From Lineus longissimus (lineage: Eukaryota > Nemertea > Pilidiophora > Heteronemertea > Lineidae), in assembly GCF_910592395.1 (NCBI RefSeq), contig NC_088311.1, positions 12,402,501 to 12,466,500 on the forward strand: a DNA stretch of 64,000 nt, in the 5' to 3' direction. The notes below the pieces were generated by a model. The model searched no databases. It was not told where the DNA came from and saw nothing but the letters and a program-made list of their open reading frames with translations. The translations under genes were made by a program, and so were the position numbers. Each line of letters opens with the position of its first letter. Position 1 is the first letter of the stretch. This document shows positions 55,790 to 64,000 of the stretch, one piece after another.

Positions 55790-56765
55790 ACTATAATGCG
55801 CGTTGTGGCCGCTAAATAGGAGGCGATTTTTGTTTCAAAATTGGGCCTAGAAAATGCGTCGAATTCTTGCAACTTTTGGTTTCGTAGGTGTGGATCACAA
55901 GTAAGAGTGTCACTGAGGGTGTCATACGTCGAATATCTTGGTGGTTTTGGAATAAATAACAACTTTGTGGAGAGCACGTCGACTGGAGAGCTCCGCTCAT
56001 TCTCAAAAGCATACACAAACTTCACGCATATTATCCCTGCCATATCAGTATTAGCTTCCAGCACGTATGTAGTGCTATACAACCTGGTCCATGGTGCAGG
56101 GTATTAGCAGGGAGATTAATGATTAGCCTGTTCTATTTTAGTTCTATTCGAGAAACACTGACCTGAGTGATAAGGCAAATTCCACAGAGTGGCCTACCGG
56201 AACATGCAGTCAGGGTATCAATAAACAGTTATGCCAGGATGGACAAAATATGTACAGTGGCCAGCGCTTGCTCTTTGATTTATTCTTTACTGACTGATGT
56301 TGTCAGTTTGAATTGCGTTCTGCATCTCTCCATGCGCCTGGCTTTGGTCCGACAGTGGCATTGGGTACGGGAGTGGGTAGGTGATATGCCTAATATGTGA
56401 GGCCCTTATTTGGAACAGGACCTGCTGTCACTGGTCTCAATGCATTGTGCAAAATAGCGTACTCCAATCAATCTATTGGGGGTTGCATGTAGATAGCAGC
56501 AATAAGTCCCTAAATGCAGTTAATTTCGTGTTTAACCTTTAATAAAACTTCAGTAACGTTAGAAATTAAATGTAGTTCAATCATCGTGCCCATTTAACTA
56601 ATGTATATTACATTTCAACTTTGCCCGCTCCATGGGTATATGCTTACCATTAAATGAAGGGTAATGATGAGGCTGAGCAATACCAAAAGGAAGGGTGTTG
56701 GTTAGGGTTAGCTATAAATTTGTCTGGATATCGAGGCAGAGATTTCGGATATTTATTAGATTTTT
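55790..56765. other. No gene recognised; one stray minisatellite unit
   Basis: Overlapping ORFs of 77-98 codons on both strands (55786-56082 minus, 55841-56107 plus, 56167-56400 plus) show no domain. A single degenerate 36-bp unit (AAAGGAAGGGTGTTGGTTAG) recurs at 56685-56713. Confidence 0.4.
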
Positions 56766-56951
56766 CTTGAGGTTGCCACAGAACCATCCGGCGCATATGT
56801 TCAAACACTAATGACCTCTGAAACATATGCGATCCGAGTCCACTGTCTTCACAACTCGGGGCTACACAAGGCCAAATACATTGATGGCGCCATTGAAAAA
56901 GCCCTCAAGATGGACGGTGGACAAGCCTTCTTCAGGCGAGACGTCGGGTAA
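56766..56951 (+). CDS. Exon-like ORF with EKALKMDGGQAFFRRDVG end, unrecognised
   Basis: 61 codons open from just after a stop, reading LEVATEPSGAYVQTLM, ETYAIRVHCLHNSG and KYIDGAIEKALKMDGG before TAA. Composition is strongly protein-like. An acceptor-like TTTTTCTTGAG or GTTGCCACAG near its start could make it a last exon. No family recognised and no neighbours to pair it with. It lies downstream of the Merlin gene on the opposite strand. Confidence 0.35.
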   Translation, partial: LEVATEPSGAYVQTLMTSETYAIRVHCLHNSGLHKAKYIDGAIEKALKMDGGQAFFRRDVG

Positions 56952-57117
56952 AAAGAAAAGAGGAAAACCTCTTAACTGATATAAGGTGTCGTTCTGTTGT
57001 CTGTTTCAGCATTTTACACACATCAGCTATAATTGGTATGATATTTACTTATTACATGTATACTAGTAGAAGCCACTATTTATGATGACTGCACATTATG
57101 TAGCGTATCACTGTCAC

Positions 57118-57257
57118 ATGTTGCAGGAGGATTTGCAGATGCAATGTCTCTTAAGAAGGCATTGAACTTGTCACTGTCATTCTTCCGAGCTTTTCTCCAA
57201 AGATTTTCAGCCAAATATCCAGCATAAAAGTCCTTTCTGCATGAAACAGGTAGAGAG
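57118..57257 (-). pseudogene. Second copy of the Merlin transposase C-terminal exon
   Basis: The minus frame reads KRSLPVSCRKDFYAGYLAEN then LWRKARKNDSDKFNAFLRDI, closely matching the C-terminus of the Merlin ORF 220 bases upstream (RSLPVSCRKDFYGGYLAEYL). Only the end of the domain is present, without the catalytic part. It may be a duplicated terminal exon or the tail of another Merlin copy. Confidence 0.7.
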
Positions 57258-57338
57258 CGTTTAACATATTATTACCGAGCAGGACTAGCGTATACACAAA
57301 CGACGCAGTGAAATGCCATTCAAAATCACAAAATTTAT

Positions 57339-58524
57339 TCAGTCGATACATTCATCTGAAGTAGCTGGACGGTAAGCACTGGCAATGTCCGAAAGGAAAG
57401 CTAAAAAAATGTCCGACTCATTCTTCCTACTCTTGCGCCACAGATACTCAGCAAGATACCCTCCGTAAAAATCCTTTCTGCACGAAACAGGCAATGACCG
57501 TTTAAGATGCCGCCAAGAACCCTCTATTGTATTCGTACATGTCCCGTCGGCTGCTTTGTATTCCACCGAATGGTTCACCGTCTTGTGAACGTAACCCTCA
57601 GGTAGATCTTCTATACAATCATAGGCGCGCCAACAATCTGAAAATAATTTGATCATGCATGTTAAAAAGTAACCTGTAACCTGATAATATTCATTCGTCA
57701 TATTTCACATACCAATGATAATGTTGATGCTTGAAATGCTCCACAGTTATGGTTTTCAATGTACAACTTGTATTTTACTCACCAGATGATATAACACTCT
57801 TTGGCTCTATCCATTTCTGGATGAGAGAGAGCAGGACCTCTTTCGTTCTGGCCTCAACGGGAACGAGGAACATCTAGCTGCTGTCATTCTTCTCACATCC
57901 TCCAAAGATGCATTGACCTTCAACACGATGGCCCGCATGGTACTTTACTTTCCCGATCTTGGTTTCATCTATCTCAACCTCGATGTCAGGTCCTCCGATT
58001 TTCGATCATTTGGCAATGCAAATTTCCACACAGATTTCCCTGCAGAAATTGCACCAATCTGTGGCTGTAGCGCTTGATATTTTCATTTCGTGAATGATGA
58101 CCTGGTTGCTGCGATTTGTTGCTCACAGGTAGGTAAACTCAACCATTTCGGCAAGCGTAATGTTAGCCTTTCCCATCCAACTTCCTTTTCGGATCGATCG
58201 CGTTACACGTTTGTGTCTTACCCCGTTAATTGTTCTTTGGCATGACCATTCATACGAATCCGAGGAGGGGTTACCACTGGTCATCTTCGTCATTTTCATG
58301 TCGCACTTACAAATTGGGCATACGTACCGACTGGAAAGAAGTTTTTTCTCCTTCAACCATGCAATCAGGTCCATCTTCGATTCATCAGTGAGGCGTATGA
58401 TGTCCGTGTGCGTTGTTGGCCATGTCTTTTCATCACGGTGGTAACTGACCTTCCAACCGGCCTCAGCAGCTGTATCAACCTCTTTCACTTTTATTATCTT
58501 TGAACGTGGCGTTTCTTCTTCCAT
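57339..58524 (-). pseudogene. Merlin-superfamily (ISXO2-like) DDE transposase with one intron
   Basis: Exon 1 starts at MEEETPRSKIIKVKEVD (58524) and has the Merlin N-terminal zinc motif (CPICKCDM, then WSCQ) and SIRKGSWMGKANITLAEMVE. It continues through the catalytic region IEVEIDETKIGKVKYHAGHR and CIFGGCEKN, then FLVPVEARTKEVLLSLIQKW. It ends at a donor (CATCTG/GTGAGT, 57783). A 145-bp intron (57638-57782) ends TTATTTTCAG. Exon 2 begins in phase at DCWRAYDCIEDLPEGY and includes TVNHSVEY and NTIEGSWRHLKRSLP. The catalytic D, D and E are present (EIDETKIG, SDCWRAY, TIEGSW). Three stops interrupt exon 1 (58123, 58006, 57874), so this copy is dead. Confidence 0.88.
57638..57782 (-). other. Intron in the Merlin transposase gene
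   Basis: GTGAGT to TTTCAG on the minus strand; removal restores the conserved SDCWRAY box that carries the second catalytic Asp. Phase 1. Confidence 0.75.
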
Positions 58525-59697
58525 TTCTCAGATACTGCAAGGTATATACCCCAACTTGTGTCTTATATACACGTATATTTTAAATTCGAGTATTATGTAA
58601 TAGATCACGGTAGGCGTAAACTACCGATTTACGAAGTAAAATTCAGGGTTCAATGAACAAAATTTTCGTGCGTTCTTCCAGTACTGTAATCCCTGAAGTT
58701 AATAGTTATGAATAAAAAGCCCTTTTACACAGTGCACGCAGGACCGAATCATACTGCGCTGGTATTACCTGATCTGCTGATGTAACTCCATACCATGACC
58801 AGATGGAAGCATGTTCAGTCGGTGCAGCAAAATAGGCTTACATTAACGTCATAAATAAAACATCTAGGACGTTCTTTTACTATTGGCATTCAGAAAATTA
58901 TAGGCCTACAAATGTGTAATGGCTGGGCTTGAGGGTTCAATATCAAACAAGCCCTTCGGCGATAATGGCTCACTGTGAGAAATGATTGCTATAATGTTGT
59001 CAACAGAGACTGGACCAATTGGTTCACTTACTGAATCCAAGATGGCAGACCACCAGACTAAAATGCGAGTACTAATTGAAGAGGTTAGAAGTATAATCAG
59101 GCTAAGGCACATTTTAAACCCTATATTTGGAGAAAAATGCAAAAATATGAAAAAAATCTTCACATTCCCTGGAAACACGCAAGTGATGATTTCTAGATAT
59201 CGCTGAATCATTAAGAGGCACCGAAGGCTTTTCTGCGAAGCGCTACTATGGTTAACGTGCATACCACGTCATCCAATGTAAACAATGTTTCTCAAGTCCA
59301 TGGATTCGTTTCAAATGGCTTAAATTTGACTTAAAATGGCCGCCAGAAGAGATAAACGCGCGAAAGTAGCAACTCGACTATTCTGAGCTCCGCGAGAGAA
59401 CCACAAGATTATTCTCACTGTTTTTTAATCAAACTTCAATTTCTGGGGGTTTACCCCCCCGACATATGTGATTTTTGATACTTTAGTGATAATATCCAAA
59501 AGATGCTTAAAATGGATATAATCCTGAAATAATGAAGCAAAAGACAGGCAGGCGTTCGAGAAAAAAAATTTTATTTTGAGATTTCAATAAACCTTTTGAA
59601 CGAATTCCACATGGGCCGTGGTGGGATCCGAAGACACCTTAAGGAGGAATGTATCTTTGTATGGGGTACCATTGGTTTTGCAGATCTTCTGGTTTTT
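58525..59697. other. Mostly non-coding; overlapping ORFs at 58906-59262, unrecognised
   Basis: A 118-codon minus-strand ORF (58906-59262) and a 74-codon plus ORF (58982-59206) overlap; neither has a recognisable domain. AT-rich otherwise, with a GGGGGTTTACCCCCCC patch at 59444. It ends in TTTTT, the target of H1 copy d. Confidence 0.35.
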
Positions 59698-60214
59698 AGC
59701 TCACCTCTTAGCAGAGGTGAGCTTATCCCATACCGTGGCGTCCGTCGTCCGTCGTCGTCGTCGTCGTCGTCGTCCGTCGTCCGTTAGCAGGGCACGTTTC
59801 GTAACTGTTAGAGCTATTGAGTTGAAACTTGGTACACATGTACCCTTATGTGATGACACCTTGGAGACCAAGTTTCGGTCCGATTCGTTTCATGGTTTGG
59901 CCACCAGGGGGCCAAACGTTAAAAGTGAAAATATGCAATATCTCCCTTAATAGTAGTCGGGAAATTTTGAAAAAAATATGGTAGGTACTTCTAGCAAAGG
60001 TGCATCATATATCCTCCGGGTTTTTGATTTGACCTCCTTTTCAAGGTCACAGAGGTCAAATGGTGTAAATTGGCCGTTAGGATGTAACGATGGCACGTTT
60101 CTAAACTGCAATGATACCAAATTTGGTACACATTTACCCCTTAGTCAGGTGATCTCAGGGACCGAAGTTTGGTCCAATATGATTCACCACTTGACCACCA
60201 GGGGGCAAAATCCA
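59698..60214 (+). mobile_element. H1 repeat copy d, first part
   Basis: Starts with the hairpin after TTTTT and has a short (GTC)n run (59752-59774). It stops at GGGGCAAAATCCA where another H1 begins; the continuation is at 61337. The split point matches the run AAAAA in intact copies (CCAAAAACCTT, 10693). Confidence 0.88.
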
Positions 60215-61336
60215 ATGAAATGGCCAGGGCCATTGTGCTCACCTCATGTGGAGGAAAGATGGATAAAGAGCATTGTATTGTGTCATGTAGTGTTAGGTTT
60301 GATGTAGGTCCAAGCAATTACAATTTCCCCAAAATGGCCAATTTACAGTACATTCGACCTCTGTGACCTTGCAAAGTAGGTCAAATCAAAGAAGACCCGG
60401 GTGACACATCGAATGGTTGTTAGAATTAGATGTACCTATGATATAAAATTGGTGCCAATCGGGCAAGTCATTACTAGGAATAATGGCATTTTGAAGAATT
60501 TAGGATTTGGCCCCCTCCTCCCTGGAGGCCAAACGGCAAATCAGATCGCACCAAACTTCGATACCTGAGATCACCTGACCAAGGGGTACATGTGTACTTA
60601 ATTTGTGATCAATAGTCATTGCAGTTAAGAAACGTGCCATAGTTACGGCCTGACGGCGAATTTACGCCATTTGACCTCTGTGACCTTGACAAGAAGGTCA
60701 AATTAAAAACCTGTGTGACATATACTGTATGGTGGTTAGATGTACCCATGATATCAAATTGGTGGCAATCGGGCAAGAAGTTAAGGAATAATCACATTTT
60801 TAAGGTTTTTGGATTTTGCCCCCTGGTGGTCAAGTGGTGAATCATATTGGACCAAACTTCAGTCCCTGAGATCACCTGACTAAGAGGTAAATGTGTACCA
60901 AATTTAGTATGAATAGTCATTGCAGTTTAGAAACGTGCCATCGTTACATCCTAACGGCCAATTTACACCATTTGACCTCTGTGACCTTGAAAAGGAGGTC
61001 AAATCAAAAACCCGGAGGATATATGATGCACCTTTGCTAGAAGTACCTACCATATTTTTTTCAAAATTTCCCGACTACTATTAAGGGAGATATTGCATAT
61101 TTTCACTTTTAACGTTTGGCCCCCTGGTGGCCAAACCATGAAACGAATCGGACCGAAACTTGGTCTCCAAGGTGTCATTACATAAGGGTACATGTGTACC
61201 AAGTTTCAACTCAATAGCTCTAACAGTTACGAAACGTGCCCTGCTAACGGACGACGGACGACGACGACGACGACGACGACGACGGACGACGGACGCCACG
61301 GTATGGGATAAGCTCACCTCTGCTAAGAGGTGAGCT
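60215..61336 (-). mobile_element. H1 repeat copy e, nested inside copy d
   Basis: A complete H1 in reverse orientation, from ATGAAATGGCCAGGGCC to the (GAC)n run (61256-61284) and hairpin (61311-61336). It is inserted in the A5 run of copy d. Confidence 0.9.
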
Positions 61337-61929
61337 AAAAACCTTAAAAATGTGATTATTCCTTAACTTCTTGCCCGATTGCCACCAATTTGATATCATG
61401 GGTACATCTAACCACCATACAGTATATGTCACACAGGTTTTTAATTTGACCTTCTTGTCAAGGTCACAGAGGTCAAATGGCGTAAATTCGCCGTCAGGCC
61501 GTAACTATGGCACGTTTCTTAACTGCAATGACTATTGATCACAAATTAAGTACACATGTACCCCTTGGTCAGGTGATCTCAGGTACCGAAGTTTGGTGCG
61601 ATCTGACTTGCCGTTTGGCCTCCAGGGAGGGGGCCAAATCCGAAATTCTTGAAAATGCCATTATTCCTAGTAATGACTTGCCCGATTGGCACCAATTTTA
61701 TATCATAGGTACATCTGATTCTAACAACCATTCAATGTGTCACCCGGGTCTTCTTTGATTTGACCTACTTTTCAAGGTCACAGAGGTCGAATGTACTGTA
61801 AATTGGCCATTTTGGGGAAATTGTAATTGCTTGGACCTACATCAAACCTAACACTACATGACACAATACCATGCTCTTTATCCATCTTTCCTCCACATGA
61901 GGTGAGCACAATGGCCCTGGCCATTTCAT
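61337..61929 (+). mobile_element. H1 repeat copy d, second part
   Basis: Resumes at AAAAACCTTAAAAATG and runs to GGCCCTGGCCATTTCAT, followed by TTCTAAAG. With the first part it forms one H1 copy of normal length. Confidence 0.88.
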
Positions 61930-64000
61930 TTCTAAAGAATAATCAATATTCGCTAGCAGGCTTTTTATGCTCCCAGGTATGAAGAGGGTTCTATGTTCCT
62001 CAGGTTCTTTGTTCATCAGTCTGGTGTTCCTCAAGAGTCAATTGTCTTCCAGTCTCTTGGCCTGCAAAAACCCTTTCAACCAATTTTTTATGCATTAACC
62101 ATTCGGCAACATGTTGGTGGGGGAAAAACCTGATCCCTGACCCCTTGAATTGGTTGCCCAGGTACGACCACAAGCAATTGTCTCAAAGAAGCCACCAGTA
62201 CGACCTCTTGGTAGTCTTGCCAATATCATGCCAGTAAAAAGGAAGGGTAATGATGGTTGAGGGTTGCAGTGAGGGTACCATCGAAGGAGTACCTCTTCCT
62301 CGCTCTGGGTTAAACGTGTCAAAGGCCTGCACCATCATGAAGGTTTGGAGGTTCCACTCAAGCACCCCGGGGTAAGCAGCTCAGAAGGACTTATTGAGAG
62401 GCCAATAGGGGGGTTGAGGGGCCTTCCCCCAATGCACTAGCTAAAACATGTCAGAAGGACGGGGGTAGGGGGGGGGGGCTCTCCATGGCGACAGTTGCGT
62501 GAGTTCAATAGAGCTTGCACTTTACATTAGAATCTGCCAGAGTCCCAGACTACGATAGTCTGGACACCTTTCGGGGGAGGGGGACATTTTCCATTTCTTT
62601 GCCGGCTATTATGACGATGGTGTTGAGTTACTGCTAATGCGATACACGGAGAAAACTGTCTATCAAAACAAAAAATTGGCGGAAGGAACTATAGCAGGGT
62701 CCGAACCAGGGGGTTTGCGGGGTTTCCCCCCAACCCGAAGGCGCTGCGCGCTTACTAGGGCACTGCACTGATAATATTATGTGTTGAAAGCATTTGCTTC
62801 TTTAAGGGTATAAATACTGCAAAATGTGCATAAACCAAGAAGGGTTGTTACAACTAGTTACACTACGGACTTAGTGATAAGGCCTCGTCCCATCGCTCTT
62901 ACCGGCCACTACGACAAGTCAATACTCTTGCTGATGATTCGTCATTATTGGTCGTCGCAAAAACAACGAATTGACACAGATATCAACTAGGTCAACCAAT
63001 CACGCGGTAGTCTGGCGGACACACCTCCACGACACACTTTATGTGACTTAGCATGGTGTCCCTGATGCGGCCACTAAAGACATGATGACGTAGATTGCCA
63101 CAACAAACTTGTGGTGTGAAGCTATATTGCAATAAAACTTGCAAAATATGTTTTAAATAACCTATTTTATTGATTTACGTCAAGAAAATATAATTTTGAT
63201 AACTTTGAAACCTGATGGACGCTGGTGGACGCTGTTTAGGATGTCCGGCCTATACGTATACATTGACTTCAGAATTCACCGGCCATCCGCATCAGGCTGC
63301 AAGTGCAACTCTGTCAGTCAGTGTCACCCAAACCAGGTCATACCAATGCTGCCAGTGATTCACAGACAACTAATTGACACTTCGATGAGTATTTCCATCA
63401 CCTCGACATCCAAGGAGGGTACCGCGGTGACGTCACATCACGTGATCCCGACCCATATTACTGATCGCTATGGCCAATCAGATTCAGTCTACTGACAGCA
63501 GCAGCACTGAACACATCTCCACGTCTCACTGTCTGGTGCGCTCCTGTACACAAAAACACCAATAGACATGAGATATTGCAATACCAAGTATGGATTCTTC
63601 CTGTGCAAAATAATATTTACAGAGCAGATTAATTTCCATGAATAAAAAAGACGTTTGGCGTGGCCAAAGTGCGGAAATAATGTCTCCGCTAAAATACACT
63701 ACGAAATACACTAGGCAATGCACTACGCAATATACAGTAGAGATGCAGTTGAGTTTGTTATTGTTTTGACTTAGAAGCCCGCCCATATCATAATATCTTC
63801 ATGTATTCATGAAGTATGAACTCATTTCTGTCCCATACAACTCTAAGAACAGTCAATTTCTCCTTAAATCATCACCGAAACGGCGATATCCGCAGGAAGA
63901 TTTCGTTCTAGTGTCCGAAAATGCATGATCTTACAGGGGCGCTAACTCGACAAATAGAGGGGATCTATGGGGATCTATGAAAGTTTTAGGTCTTACAGGT
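61930..64000. other. No gene recognised in the right end of the window
   Basis: Holds G- and C-rich patches (TAGGGGGGGGGGGCTC at 62466, TTTCCCCCCAACCCG at 62732), short ORFs on both strands (62095-62365 minus, 63196-63495 plus, 63526-63786 minus) with no identifiable domain, and no tRNA or rRNA. The 99-codon plus ORF at 63196 opens with LKPDGRWWTLFRMSGLY but has no supporting signals. Confidence 0.4.

Noticed and set aside
57874-58125. Stop-codon reassignment in the Merlin ORF
   Set aside because: Both TGA and TAG occur where other residues are expected and nothing else in the window suggests recoding; simple decay explains it.

Overview
The window looks like nuclear DNA of a marine invertebrate, probably a deuterostome such as an echinoderm, hemichordate or cephalochordate. 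It shows GT-AG introns and AATAAA signals, L2-like and other non-LTR retrotransposons, an Ngaro-type tyrosine-recombinase retrotransposon, a Merlin transposase, Harbinger and pogo-type MITEs, and several hairpin-ended repeat families. I cannot name the species, and I see no confidently identifiable host gene.

Layout. Bases 1-7450 are a pile of transposable elements: hairpin-ended family H3, an L2-like LINE split by an H1 repeat, a second LINE, and an AT-rich block. Bases 7450-43812 form a very large inverted repeat. The left arm (7450-22986) and right arm (23586-43812) flank a 599-bp spacer and are nearly identical. The right arm is longer mainly because it carries a 4.5-kb Ngaro element (37066-41569) and one extra 165-bp satellite unit (a few single-base to 12-bp indels make up the rest). 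Bases 43812-54735 are a third, more diverged copy of the same duplicated segment, joined head-to-tail to the right arm. It lacks several insertions present in both arms (H1, H2, a pogo MITE, Ngaro) and carries its own (two foldback elements, one MITE), so the three copies act as empty and filled sites for one another. Bases 54736-64000 hold AT-rich and telomere-like minisatellite DNA, a decayed intron-containing Merlin transposase gene with a duplicated last exon, and one H1 repeat inserted inside another.

How it fits together. The duplicated segment is itself a mosaic of mobile DNA: an A module at its ends, a 146-150 bp internal duplication, H1, splice-bounded exon-like ORFs, H2 with a Harbinger MITE and a spliced-transcript-like unit inside it, a pogo MITE, and a 165-bp satellite. 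Comparing copies gives clean target sites: the Ngaro element joined at a CA dinucleotide without duplicating its target, H1 and H2 sit in short A/T runs, and a 28-bp palindrome is flanked by a 9-bp duplication. The Ngaro element is the best-preserved coding unit: a gag spliced in phase and a 551-codon ORF fusing reverse transcriptase to the C-terminal half of a tyrosine recombinase across an internal deletion. All family assignments were made by eye; no database search was run.
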